Assembly (NCBI GenBank): GCA_002337145.1
Contig: DDFK01000001.1
Span: 1,388,731-1,452,730, forward strand
From: Chitinophagaceae bacterium UBA1930
GTDB taxonomy: Bacteria > Bacteroidota > Bacteroidia > Chitinophagales > Chitinophagaceae
Reading direction: 5' to 3'
Length of the DNA stretch: 64,000 nt
A program made the position numbers and the translations under genes. Below the pieces are notes generated by a model. It had not been told where the DNA came from. It was given only the letters and a program-made list of their open reading frames with translations, and did no database searches. Positions 17,431 through 26,647 of this stretch are shown here, piece by piece (within the stretch, counting starts at the first letter, position 1; the number at the start of each line of letters is the position of its first letter).

Positions 17431-18384
17431 ATGAATACCTATCAACAGCCCCGGATCAACTATATATCGCAGTTGGCCATTTTAATTGGTGGCGTAGGCG
17501 TAATGCTTGTCATCAGCTCATTTGCCATGATTTTGGTTGCATCCAACGCCCTGCATGTACCGTTAATGCAGGTGCCAGATGCCTTGAACAAAGTGGAAAA
17601 TGCCAATGCTGCACGCTGGCTAAACACTGCTGCGGCTTTTTTTGGCCTGTTTGTTCCTGCTTTTATCTGGGCCAGAATTATAAGCCACAAACCCTTTGCA
17701 CAAATAGGTTTCAACAATATAATAAGTGGTAAACAAGTGTTTTTGGTAATACTAATGTCGCTTGCAGCAATGGTATTAAGCAACTCCCTGAGCGAACTGA
17801 ACCAGGTAATTCCTATGCCTGCAAAATTCCTGGCAAAGGCAAAGCAATTGGAAAAAATGTACGACGATGCTATTTCGGTAATGGCAAATATGAAAACAAC
17901 ACAGGATTACTTGCTGTCACTTTTTGTGATTGCCTTATGCCCTGCCATTTTTGAAGAAGTACTGTTCAGGGGCAGCTTTCAGCAAATACTCACCAATTGG
18001 ACCAAGAAGCCCTGGCTGGCCGTTTTAATTACCAGCATTGTGTTCAGTGCATTTCATGGTTCCTATTTTGGCTTTCTGTCAAGGGCTGCCTTGGGTGCCG
18101 TGCTTGGTTTTATTTTTTACTACAGCCGTAATATATGGCTAAACATACTGCTGCATTTTTTGAACAATGCCTTTATTGTAACCATGCTATACAGCTTAAG
18201 CCGTAGCGGAAGGTCAATAACAGAAATTGAAAAGGCATCCAATGCTTCGTTGCCCATTTTTTATATTTGGATACCTTTAAGTATCATGGTGCTGGTTTCC
18301 ATGTTCATCCGTTTTAAAAAGGAAAGCGAAAGGATACTGCCAGCAACAGTGCCCGAAGAAAGGGACGAACGCGATTTGTTGTAA
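17431..18384 (+). CDS. CPBP family intramembrane metalloprotease
   Basis: 317 residues with about eight membrane segments. The Abi/CPBP signature EExxxR is present in PAIFEEVLFRGSFQQIL, followed by the second motif FSAFHGSYFGFLSRAALGAVL with its histidine and the HFLNNAFI helix. The family includes Rce1-like proteases and bacteriocin-immunity proteins. A possible -7 box TATCTTCG lies at 17397-17404. It is followed directly by cdsA. Substrate unknown. Confidence 0.87.
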   Translation: MNTYQQPRINYISQLAILIGGVGVMLVISSFAMILVASNALHVPLMQVPDALNKVENANAARWLNTAAAFFGLFVPAFIWARIISHKPFAQIGFNNIISGKQVFLVILMSLAAMVLSNSLSELNQVIPMPAKFLAKAKQLEKMYDDAISVMANMKTTQDYLLSLFVIALCPAIFEEVLFRGSFQQILTNWTKKPWLAVLITSIVFSAFHGSYFGFLSRAALGAVLGFIFYYSRNIWLNILLHFLNNAFIVTMLYSLSRSGRSITEIEKASNASLPIFYIWIPLSIMVLVSMFIRFKKESERILPATVPEERDERDLL

Positions 18385-18444
18385 CCTATTACCATAACCA
18401 ACAGCAACCTTTGGTACATTTACAAAACAAACTTCAATAGCAGC

Positions 18445-19320
18445 ATGGCTTTTAACTTACAGGTTTTTAAAACAAGGGCATTAACGGCCATCATTTTTGC
18501 AGCAGTAATGCTTGCAGGTTTGTTAATCAATCACTGGACGTTTTTGCTGCTGTTTTCCGTTATACATTTCGGTTGCTGGTTCGAGTACCAGAAACTGGTT
18601 GGCCTGATTGATAAAAGCTATCTAGACATTACACCTTTTCATAAATACGGCGTAATGCTTGCCGGCTACGGTTTTATGTTATGGATACTCAATAAGGCCT
18701 ATGTAATTGCAGGTTTCCAGCTACACGAAATTGGCTGGTGGCTATTACTGGTCGTAGCTATTGCACTACCTGTTACAGAAGTGCTGTTTGGCAAAAAAAA
18801 CGGTGCAAGAAGCATGGGTTATTCGGTTTTGGGCCTACTGTATATTTCGTTAAGCTGGGCTTTGATGATGGATATCAGAAACAGTGGAATGGCATTTAAG
18901 GGTGATTTTTTATTGCTTGATTTGGGCTGGGGAATACCTATCGTTATCATTGCCTCTATCTGGATCAATGATACCATGGCTTATATTGTAGGTTCGTTTA
19001 TTGGCAAAACCCCCTTCTCTAAAATTTCACCAAAAAAAACCTGGGAAGGCACCATTGGCGGGGCAATACTTGCAATTGCAACCGTTTCATTAGTGGGGCA
19101 TTATTGTTTTAACTATAACTTTTCACTTTGTATAGGCATAGCTGCCATTGCAGCCATAGTGGGTACTATAGGCGATTTACTAGAAAGCAAACTGAAACGC
19201 ATGGCCAATGTAAAAGACAGTGGCTCCATCATGCCGGGTCATGGCGGATTCTTGGACAGGTTCGACTCCCTGTTATTGGCAACCCCATTTGTTTGGCTGT
19301 ACCTGAAACTGTTTCTGTAA
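18445..19320 (+). CDS. cdsA: Phosphatidate cytidylyltransferase
   Basis: Makes CDP-diacylglycerol from phosphatidate and CTP for phospholipid synthesis. 291 residues, seven to eight membrane helices. The conserved C-terminal CdsA region is present: ISPKKTWEGTIGGAI, then GDLLESKLKR followed by KDSGSIMPGHGGFLDRFDSL. The -7-like box TACATTTA lies at 18415-18422, 22 nt before the ATG, so it may be transcribed independently of the CPBP gene. Confidence 0.93.
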   Translation: MAFNLQVFKTRALTAIIFAAVMLAGLLINHWTFLLLFSVIHFGCWFEYQKLVGLIDKSYLDITPFHKYGVMLAGYGFMLWILNKAYVIAGFQLHEIGWWLLLVVAIALPVTEVLFGKKNGARSMGYSVLGLLYISLSWALMMDIRNSGMAFKGDFLLLDLGWGIPIVIIASIWINDTMAYIVGSFIGKTPFSKISPKKTWEGTIGGAILAIATVSLVGHYCFNYNFSLCIGIAAIAAIVGTIGDLLESKLKRMANVKDSGSIMPGHGGFLDRFDSLLLATPFVWLYLKLFL

Positions 19321-19406
19321 CAAGTAACAAGGCAAGCTACGCTCCATTAATCATACCCAGCAAAATGCCTTATTAGTTGTAAACTTGTATGTAATAAACC
19401 GCTGCC

Positions 19407-20777
19407 ATGTACAAAGAACAACTTCAACAAATGCTTGCCTTTTTTAATGGTGGCACAACAAGGCCCTACGCTTTTCGCAGGCAGCATTTGCAAAAACTGA
19501 AACAGGCCATCCTTCAATACGAAGACGAGATAAGCCATGCTCTGTACACCGATTTAAAAAAAAGTAAGGAAGAGGCATTTGCTACAGAAATAGGCATTGC
19601 ACTTACCGAAATAAATTTTACGCTACAAAACCTACGCAGTTGGATGCAGCCACAAAAAGCAGGCACCAACCTTGTCAACATACCTTCATCCAGCAAAATT
19701 TATAAGGATCCCTGGGGCGTTGTATTGGTGATTGCTCCCTGGAACTATCCATTTCAGTTACTGATGAACCCATTAATTGCAGCCATTGCCGGCGGCAATA
19801 CAGTTGTATTAAAGCCCAGCGAATTGGCCCCTGCCACAGCAGCGGTAATGGAGAAAATTTGCAGACAGGTTTTTACACCGGAGCATGTACTTGTTGTACA
19901 GGGCGATGGGGCAACTGTTGTTCCAGCATTGATGCAAAGCTTTCGGTTCAACTACGTTTTTTATACGGGCAGCATACCTGTTGGCAAGGCCATTTATAGA
20001 ATGGCGGCAGAAAACCTCGTTCCGGTAACATTGGAACTTGGCGGCAAAAGTGCCTGCATTGTTGAAGCGGATGCTAACCTACAAGTGGCTGCCAACAGGA
20101 TTGTATTGGGCAAGTTTACCAATGTGGGACAAACATGCATTGCTCCAGATTATGTACTCGTCCATCAATCCGTAAAACAGCAATTAGTTGATGCTTTTCA
20201 ACAATCCATTGAAAAATTCTATACCACCGATGCATCGCAAAGTCATGATTACGGCAAAATCATCAACGAAAAGCGGTTTGATGCATTGGTAGCCTACCTT
20301 CAACAAGGCCAAGTTGTTTATGGTGGCCATCATGATAAAAGCAAACTGTACCTATCGCCAACTATTATAGAAAACGTATCATTGAATGCTCCTTTAATGA
20401 GCGAAGAAATTTTTGGCCCCATACTTCCCGTACTTATTTTCAATACCCAGGAAGAAGCGTTACAAATAGTAAGGCAAAATGACAACCCGCTGGCATTTTA
20501 CCTTTTCACCAACAATCAGCAGTCAGAAGACTTCTGGATGCAAAATGTATCTTTTGGTGGCGGCTGTATCAATAACGCTGTTTGGCAGTTTGCAAACCAT
20601 CACCTGCCATTTGGCGGTGTGGGTAATAGCGGTTTAGGAGCTTATCATGGCAAGTACAGCTTTGATACATTCACGCGGCAGAAACCTGTATTAAAAACGC
20701 CGACCTGGTTCGATCCGGTAATAAAATACCCCTCTTTTAAAGGTAAATTGAAGTTATTCAAATGGTTGTTTAAATAA
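19407..20777 (+). CDS. Aldehyde dehydrogenase, fatty-aldehyde (class 3) type
   Basis: NAD(P)-dependent oxidation of aldehydes, probably medium- or long-chain. 456 residues, short like the class 3 / AlkH group because it lacks the N-terminal extension of longer ALDHs. The general base is E210 in VTLELGGKSAC and the nucleophile is C244 in NVGQTCIAPDY, the class 3 form. A hydrophobic tail of the membrane-bound eukaryotic type is absent; the end is KGKLKLFKWLFK. Substrate is not determined by context. Confidence 0.88.
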   Translation: MYKEQLQQMLAFFNGGTTRPYAFRRQHLQKLKQAILQYEDEISHALYTDLKKSKEEAFATEIGIALTEINFTLQNLRSWMQPQKAGTNLVNIPSSSKIYKDPWGVVLVIAPWNYPFQLLMNPLIAAIAGGNTVVLKPSELAPATAAVMEKICRQVFTPEHVLVVQGDGATVVPALMQSFRFNYVFYTGSIPVGKAIYRMAAENLVPVTLELGGKSACIVEADANLQVAANRIVLGKFTNVGQTCIAPDYVLVHQSVKQQLVDAFQQSIEKFYTTDASQSHDYGKIINEKRFDALVAYLQQGQVVYGGHHDKSKLYLSPTIIENVSLNAPLMSEEIFGPILPVLIFNTQEEALQIVRQNDNPLAFYLFTNNQQSEDFWMQNVSFGGGCINNAVWQFANHHLPFGGVGNSGLGAYHGKYSFDTFTRQKPVLKTPTWFDPVIKYPSFKGKLKLFKWLFK

Positions 20778-21018
20778 TGTTCAGCTAAGAGACATGAAAG
20801 GGCAAAAGAGGCAAAAAGAAAAACCTATTAATCACTTTTTCTCTTTCAACCCCTTAGCCAAATTGAAATTGTTTAAAGGTTGCCTAGATAGTATTTTCAA
20901 TAAGAGTAAAAAAGAAAAATGAGCTTAAAGAGGCTTTTGTTTTAACTGCTCTTTTTCTCCTTTCCACTCTTATTGCCCACTTGCTGCAATCATCCTTTTA
21001 TTTCCCCCTAGCATCGGT

Positions 21019-21026
21019 TATATTTG
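21019..21026 (+). promoter_or_regulatory. -7 promoter box for the pheT operon
   Basis: TATATTTG, a perfect TAnnTTTG match 23 nt before the pheT ATG. The upstream 270 bp (20778-21049) is AT-rich, contains imperfect A/T-rich inverted repeats and holds no gene. Confidence 0.6.
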
Positions 21027-21049
21027 CAGCCTAACAAGTACAAGCAAGC

Positions 21050-23473
21050 ATGACGATTAGTTACAATTGGTTAAGCGAATACCTACCCGAATTGATAGAG
21101 CCTTCCAAACTCTCCAAAATACTTACTTCCATTGGCCTCGAAGTGGAGAGCCTGGAAAAATACGAAAGCATAAAAGGTGGTTTGCAAGGATTGGTAATTG
21201 GCGAAGTATTGGAATGCGAAAAGCACCCCAATGCAGATAAATTATCCGTAACCAAAGTAAATATTGGCAGCGGCGAGCCTTTACAGATTGTTTGCGGTGC
21301 ACCCAATGTGGCTGCCGGGCAAAAAGTAGTGGTGGCTACTGTTGGTACAACCATCTATCCATCAACTGGCGAACCATTAACCATGCGTGTTGCCAAAATA
21401 AGAAGTGTTGAAAGCCACGGTATGATCTGTGCCGAAGATGAAATAGGCATGGGCAGCAGCCACGCAGGCATTATGGTTTTACCAAACGATGTTACGGTTG
21501 GCGAAGCAGCTTCTACCTATTTTAAACCATACAACGATTTTATTTATGAAATTGGTTTAACACCCAACCGCATGGATGCCATGAGCCATTACGGTGTTGC
21601 CAAAGATGTATGTGCCTATTTATCGCACCACAATAACAAAGACATTAAACCCAAAACCATTTTTGCAAATGGTTTTAAGGCAGACAATACTTCGTTACCC
21701 ATTAAGGTTACTGTTGAAAACACAGAAGCATGCCCGCGTTACAGTGGCGTAAGCATTAGCGGCGTTACCGTTAAAGACTCACCGCAATGGCTAAAAGACA
21801 AGCTGGCTGCAATTGGTGTAAGAAGCATCAGTAATATTGTTGACATTACCAATTATATACTACATGAAACGGGGCAGCCCCTGCATGCTTTTGATGCCAC
21901 AGAAATTGCGGGCAACCATGTAATTGTTAAAAACCTGCCCGAAGGAACTGTTTTTGTTTCTTTGGATGAAAAGGAAAGGAAACTGTCTGCCAACGATTTG
22001 ATTATTTGTGATGGCAACCAGCAACCCATGTGTATTGGCGGCGTGTTTGGTGGACTGAAAAGCGGCGTAAAAGCAACCACTACCAGCATTTTCCTGGAAA
22101 GTGCCTGCTTCAACTCCATTTCTATAAGAAAGACTTCCCTGCATCATGGCTTAAGAACAGATGCCGCTACAAGGTTTGAAAAGGGAGTGGATATTTCCAA
22201 CACGGTAAACGTGCTGAAACGTGCAGCAACATTGATCAAAGAAGTTGCAGGCGGCGAAATATCGAGTGATATTGTTGATGTGTATCCTATTCAAAAAGAA
22301 AAGACAGCCATTGCCATCAAGTACCACTACATTAAAAAATTAAGTGGCAAGAACTATCACCCGGATGCAGTGAAAAGGATATTGCAGGCATTGGGCTTTG
22401 ATGTATTGAAAGAAGGGATTGATGAAATACGCATTGCCGTTCCTTTCAGCAAGCCCGACATCAGTTTGTCGGCAGATATTGTGGAGGAAATCATCCGTAT
22501 TGATGGTCTGGACAATATCGATATTCCAACCACCATTACCATTTCCCCTTCTGTAAATGAAATGGGTTTAAAAGAAGGTTTAAAGGAAAAAATTGCCAAC
22601 TACCTAGCAGGTCAGGGCTTCAACGAAATATTTACCAACTCCATAACCAACAGCAAGTATTTTAACGAGCAGCAGGCAGCCACCATGGTTAAGATGATGA
22701 ACAGCCTTAGTGCAGAATTGGATGTGTTACGCCCAAGTATGTTGGAAACGGGGCTGGAGTGCATTTCTTACAACATCAATAGAAAGAATGCCAACCTCCA
22801 GTTTTTTGAGTTTGGCAAGACCTACCATAGCAGCGAAATTGGCAAGTACAAAGAAGATGAGCACCTTGCTTTATACCTTACCGGCAACACCCACGAAGCA
22901 GAATGGAGCGAAAAAGGAAAAGCCATCAGCTTCTACAAAGCAAAGGGTATAGCCAATGCATTATTGACCTTGGCTGGTTTAACGGATATACATTTTGAAA
23001 AAACAGAAGAGCCTGGTTTAAACATAGCTATCTTAAATGGTAAAAAAATAGTAGGTTCCTTAAAGGAGATACCTGCCAAAAAATTACAGGCTTTCGATAT
23101 AAAACAGGCCGTTTATTTTATTGATATTGATTTTATTGCCTTGTTGAAACAGGTAGGCAGCCAAAAAATAACCTATAAGGAAGTTTCCAAATTTCCGGCC
23201 GTGCAAAGGGACCTTGCAATGGTAGTAAACCGCAGCACCAGTTTCGAAAGCATTGAAGCGGTTGTTGCCAAAACAAAACTGTCCAAACTTCAACACATAC
23301 GTTTGTTCGATGTTTTTGAAAGTGATAAATTAGGTGCAGATAAAAAATCAATGGCCATTAACTTTACGTTCCTGGACGAAGAGAAAACATTAACGGATAA
23401 GGAAATTGACGGCATGGTAAGCAAACTGGTTCAAGGTTTTGAAAAAGAACTTGGGGCAGAAATCAGAAAATAA
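21050..23473 (+). CDS. pheT: Phenylalanyl-tRNA synthetase beta subunit
   Basis: Charges tRNA-Phe as an alpha2beta2 enzyme with PheS, which is not in the window. 807 residues in the normal order: N-terminal MTISYNWLSEYLPE, an EMAP/tRNA-binding OB domain (about 40-150, HPNADKLSVTKVNIG), B3/B4 editing domain, B5 domain, catalytic-like core (about 480-680) and C-terminal ferredoxin-fold anticodon-binding domain starting near FPAVQRDLAMVV. The stop codon shares its A with the next start (TAATG). Confidence 0.96.
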   Translation: MTISYNWLSEYLPELIEPSKLSKILTSIGLEVESLEKYESIKGGLQGLVIGEVLECEKHPNADKLSVTKVNIGSGEPLQIVCGAPNVAAGQKVVVATVGTTIYPSTGEPLTMRVAKIRSVESHGMICAEDEIGMGSSHAGIMVLPNDVTVGEAASTYFKPYNDFIYEIGLTPNRMDAMSHYGVAKDVCAYLSHHNNKDIKPKTIFANGFKADNTSLPIKVTVENTEACPRYSGVSISGVTVKDSPQWLKDKLAAIGVRSISNIVDITNYILHETGQPLHAFDATEIAGNHVIVKNLPEGTVFVSLDEKERKLSANDLIICDGNQQPMCIGGVFGGLKSGVKATTTSIFLESACFNSISIRKTSLHHGLRTDAATRFEKGVDISNTVNVLKRAATLIKEVAGGEISSDIVDVYPIQKEKTAIAIKYHYIKKLSGKNYHPDAVKRILQALGFDVLKEGIDEIRIAVPFSKPDISLSADIVEEIIRIDGLDNIDIPTTITISPSVNEMGLKEGLKEKIANYLAGQGFNEIFTNSITNSKYFNEQQAATMVKMMNSLSAELDVLRPSMLETGLECISYNINRKNANLQFFEFGKTYHSSEIGKYKEDEHLALYLTGNTHEAEWSEKGKAISFYKAKGIANALLTLAGLTDIHFEKTEEPGLNIAILNGKKIVGSLKEIPAKKLQAFDIKQAVYFIDIDFIALLKQVGSQKITYKEVSKFPAVQRDLAMVVNRSTSFESIEAVVAKTKLSKLQHIRLFDVFESDKLGADKKSMAINFTFLDEEKTLTDKEIDGMVSKLVQGFEKELGAEIRK

Positions 23474-23763
23474 TGGATACGAGTATTGACCAACAATTAG
23501 CTTCCATAAAACTCAAGCTTCAGCAATTGCTGAAGCAGTACCAGCTGCTGCAAAAAGAAAATGAACGCTTAAAGAAGGAACTGGAAAAATCCAAAAACTC
23601 ATTCGAAACAAAAACAGAACATTTACAGCAATTGCAGCAAAAGGCCAACCTGCTGCAGTTTGGCACCGCCGATTTGGATGCAAACGAAAAAGCAGCACTT
23701 GCCAAACGCATTGATAGCTATTTAAAAGAAATTGAACAGTGCATAACATTGCTTAACCCATAA
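23473..23763 (+). CDS. Small coiled-coil protein between pheT and zapA
   Basis: 96 residues, mostly one heptad-rich helix (about 5-60, rich in Q, L, K and E), followed by a short acidic segment and a second helix. It is coupled to pheT by a TAATG overlap and ends 3 nt before zapA. It is not homologous to a named family that I can recognise. Position and architecture recall ZapB-like partners of ZapA, but that is inference from context. Confidence 0.75.
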   Translation: MDTSIDQQLASIKLKLQQLLKQYQLLQKENERLKKELEKSKNSFETKTEHLQQLQQKANLLQFGTADLDANEKAALAKRIDSYLKEIEQCITLLNP

Positions 23764-23766
23764 CAA

Positions 23767-24063
23767 ATGAGCGAACTGATACCAGCCAATGTTGTAATAG
23801 CCGACCGCAGCTTCCGCCTTAAAATTGAGGCTGACGAAGAGGAATTGATACGCAAGACCGTAAAACTGGTAAACGAAAAGATACTGGAGCTGAAAACCGA
23901 ATTTGCAGGCAAGGACATGCAGGATTATGTGAGTATGGCACTGCTATGGTTTGCCACCGAGCAGAACAAGACTGGCGAGCACCTGATTAAGGAAAAGGAA
24001 ACCTCCGAAAAGCTTGCCGCACTTGAAAGCTATCTCGACAAAGTGGTGGAAGAAATACAATAA
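23767..24063 (+). CDS. zapA: Cell division protein ZapA
   Basis: 98 residues. The N-terminal globular head (IPANVVIADRSFRLKIEADEEE, then IRKTVKLVNEKI) and C-terminal coiled coil match ZapA, which bundles FtsZ filaments at the septum. It is the third gene of the pheT operon and is followed at once by a strong terminator. Confidence 0.85.
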   Translation: MSELIPANVVIADRSFRLKIEADEEELIRKTVKLVNEKILELKTEFAGKDMQDYVSMALLWFATEQNKTGEHLIKEKETSEKLAALESYLDKVVEEIQ

Positions 24064-24092
24064 AAAACCCCGAAATAATTTTCGGGGTTTTT
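24063..24092 (+). terminator. Rho-independent terminator of the pheT operon
   Basis: A-rich side, CCCCGAAA / TTTTCGGGG stem with a short AT loop and a T5 tail, starting at the last base of the zapA stop. Confidence 0.85.
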
Positions 24093-24129
24093 GTTACTAG
24101 TAAGAACGGTACGGATTAAAAAACGTTTG

Positions 24130-24543
24130 CTACTTGCCCCTTACAAACTTAAAAGTGCTGGTGTACACTTCGGTGCCGTTGGTTAATGTATAGCGAATTG
24201 CATAATACATTGTTTGGGCCTTGGGGCTTGCATCTATAACACTATAGCTTTTTGCCTGGGTAACATCGCCATTATTGGTTGATGTGGAAATGACACATAG
24301 GTAATTGGGCGAATCGCCACCCATTACTTCAATCTTGGAAATATTTTTTTCGTAAGCTGTGCCAAAATCAATTGTTACCTTACCTGGTGCATTGGCAAAT
24401 TCAATAAACGTTACCGCAAGGTTGGCATCTTTAAAGAAATTGTTGGCAAAAGTCTGCTCCACCGGAATTTCGGGAAAATCGTTCTTCTTGCTGCAAGAAG
24501 CCAAAAGGGCAATCATTGCCATGGCTGATAAAATCTTTCTCAT
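24130..24543 (-). CDS. Small lipoprotein of unknown function
   Basis: 137 residues from ATG 24543. Upstream codons in the longer frame (to 24660) are not signal-like, whereas MRKILSAMAMIALLASCSKK is a clear lipoprotein signal with the lipid-anchored Cys at about 17. The rest looks like a small beta-sandwich (YTSTFKFVRGK end). It is convergent with the pheT operon. Confidence 0.7.
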   Translation of the reverse strand: MRKILSAMAMIALLASCSKKNDFPEIPVEQTFANNFFKDANLAVTFIEFANAPGKVTIDFGTAYEKNISKIEVMGGDSPNYLCVISTSTNNGDVTQAKSYSVIDASPKAQTMYYAIRYTLTNGTEVYTSTFKFVRGK

Positions 24544-24910
24544 GGAATAAAAAACAAATAATGATAAAAATTGGTTGCTAAAGCCGTCTTTCTCAAATTG
24601 TACTGAAAAGGGCCAATGTAGTCTTGCGGAGAATATTGAATAGGAGCAAAAATCCGGCATATCAATGACAAATGCAATGCCAACAGCCTCTATTCTATTT
24701 AACTAATTGATTATCATTGGCAATAATTCCTTTCACTCATCCAATCCTTCCACAAAAGAAACTCAATCTCCCAAAAGGAGAGCCCAAATTCCTTTATAAT
24801 ATGTTATTCGTATTTAATTATCTTCGCTCCCTAGCGTTCACTAATTCAAATTACAATGAGGTGTGAAACGGAACATACGATTTTGAACCATTTAAAACTT
24901 TTCCAGAAAC
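24544..24910. other. Intergenic region without a recognisable gene (divergent promoters)
   Basis: 367 bp between the divergent lipoprotein gene and rny. AT-rich, with no ORF of note, no tRNA and no clear repeat. It must hold both promoters. TACGATTTTG at about 24877-24886 resembles a -7 box but has one extra base. Confidence 0.4.
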
Positions 24911-26476
24911 ATGGAACCAACAGTGTTGTATATAATTATAGGTGCAGTTTGCTTAGTAGCAGGAGTTGCAGCGGGTAAGTTTGTATTTGCCAAAGACACC
25001 AAAAAACAGGTTGCCGATGCCGAAACCCAGGCACAAACAATTTTAAGGGAAGCCGAATTAAGGGCCGAAACCATCAAGAAAGAGAAGCAGTTAGAAGCAA
25101 AAGAGAAATTTGTACAATTAAAAGCAGAGCACGAAAAAGAGGTTGGCGAACGCAACCGCAAAATTAGCGAAGCAGAAAACCGCATCAAGCAAAAAGAGGT
25201 TTCCATCAACCAAAAAGAAACCAACCTCGATAAACAGTCGAAGGAAAACGATGCAATCAAGGAAAACCTGAACCGCCAGATTGAAGTGGTTAATGTAAAA
25301 CGTACTGAACTGGAAAAACACCAAGAAGAACATATACGCCGCCTTGAAAAAATTGCTGGCCTTAGTGCCGAAGAAGCCAAGAACCAATTGGTAGAAAGTC
25401 TTAAAAACGAGGCACATACGCAGGCCCTTGCCTTGCAGCAGGAAATTATTGAAGATGCAAAGCAAAAGGCCAACAAAGAAGCCCGCAAAATTGTTATCCA
25501 ATCCATTCAGCGTACCGCTGCAGAACAGACCATTGAAAATACCGTAACCGTTTTTCAACTGGAAACCGATGAAATCAAAGGCCAGATTATTGGTAGGGAA
25601 GGCCGTAACATACGTGCCATAGAAGCCGCCACTGGTGTGGACCTGATTGTGGATGACACCCCTGAAGCGGTGATACTTTCTTCGTTTGACCCGTTGCGTA
25701 GAGAAATTGCCCGTTTAAGTTTGCAACGTTTGGTGGCCGACGGCCGTATTCACCCTGCACGTATTGAGGAAGTGGTTGAAAAAACCAGAAGACAACTGGA
25801 AGAACAGGTAATGGAAATTGGCGAACGTACCGTAATTGAACTAGGCGTGCATGGTTTGCATAAAGAACTGGTTAGGATTGTGGGCAAGATGCGTTTCCGC
25901 TCTTCTTACGGGCAGAACCTGTTGATGCACAGCCGCGAAACAGCCAACCTTTGTGGCATTATGGCTGCGGAACTGGGCATGAACCCTAAATTGGCAAAAC
26001 GTGCCGGATTGCTGCACGATATTGGTAAAGTACCAGACGAAGAAACAGAATTGAGCCACGCATTGTTGGGTGCAAAGCTGGCCGAAAAATATGGCGAGAA
26101 CCCTGCGGTTATCAACGCAATTGGTGCCCACCACGATGAAATGGAAATGCTGTTTGTAATTTCTCCCATTGTACAGGCCTGCGATGCCATTAGCGGTGCA
26201 AGACCAGGTGCAAGGCGTGAAATTATGCAGCAGTACCTGCAACGTATCAAAGACCTTGAAAACTTGGCCTGTGCCTATCAAGGCGTTGAAAAAGCCTATG
26301 CCATACAAGCGGGCCGTGAACTACGTGTAATTGTTGAGGCAGATAAAGTAACCGATGGCGACAGCGATAAACTGAGTTTTGAAATTGCCCAGAAAATACA
26401 GACCGAAATGACTTATCCCGGTCAAATTAAAGTAACCGTTATTAGAGAGAAAAGGGCAGTGAACCTAGCCAGGTAA
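24911..26476 (+). CDS. rny: Ribonuclease Y
   Basis: Membrane-anchored endoribonuclease that initiates mRNA decay. 521 residues in the family order: one N-terminal membrane helix (about 5-23), a long coiled coil (about 30-200), a KH RNA-binding domain (GQIIGREGRNIRAIEAATGV) and an HD domain with the metal-binding H369-D370 in LLHDIGKVPDE, plus the HHDEME motif. Complete and typical. A terminator follows 21 nt after the stop. Confidence 0.95.
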   Translation: MEPTVLYIIIGAVCLVAGVAAGKFVFAKDTKKQVADAETQAQTILREAELRAETIKKEKQLEAKEKFVQLKAEHEKEVGERNRKISEAENRIKQKEVSINQKETNLDKQSKENDAIKENLNRQIEVVNVKRTELEKHQEEHIRRLEKIAGLSAEEAKNQLVESLKNEAHTQALALQQEIIEDAKQKANKEARKIVIQSIQRTAAEQTIENTVTVFQLETDEIKGQIIGREGRNIRAIEAATGVDLIVDDTPEAVILSSFDPLRREIARLSLQRLVADGRIHPARIEEVVEKTRRQLEEQVMEIGERTVIELGVHGLHKELVRIVGKMRFRSSYGQNLLMHSRETANLCGIMAAELGMNPKLAKRAGLLHDIGKVPDEETELSHALLGAKLAEKYGENPAVINAIGAHHDEMEMLFVISPIVQACDAISGARPGARREIMQQYLQRIKDLENLACAYQGVEKAYAIQAGRELRVIVEADKVTDGDSDKLSFEIAQKIQTEMTYPGQIKVTVIREKRAVNLAR

Positions 26477-26497
26477 GATTTAAAATTCCAAATAATA

Positions 26498-26535
26498 AAA
26501 AATCCCAAATTCCAGCAATGGAGTTTGGGATTTTT
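26498..26535. terminator. Bidirectional terminator between rny and the T9SS gene
   Basis: AAAAATCCCAAA / TTTGGGATTTTT, perfect 12-bp arms with A and T runs on both sides. It serves rny and possibly the convergent gene at 26648. Confidence 0.8.
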
Positions 26536-26647
26536 GTTTTGGCTAATCCGATTTTAATAATGTAGCAATTATCGTATGGCTTGACGGTGAAATTCAAAAC
26601 GATTACCCAATCAACAAATAAACCAATTAACCAATACCCTTAGAGTG

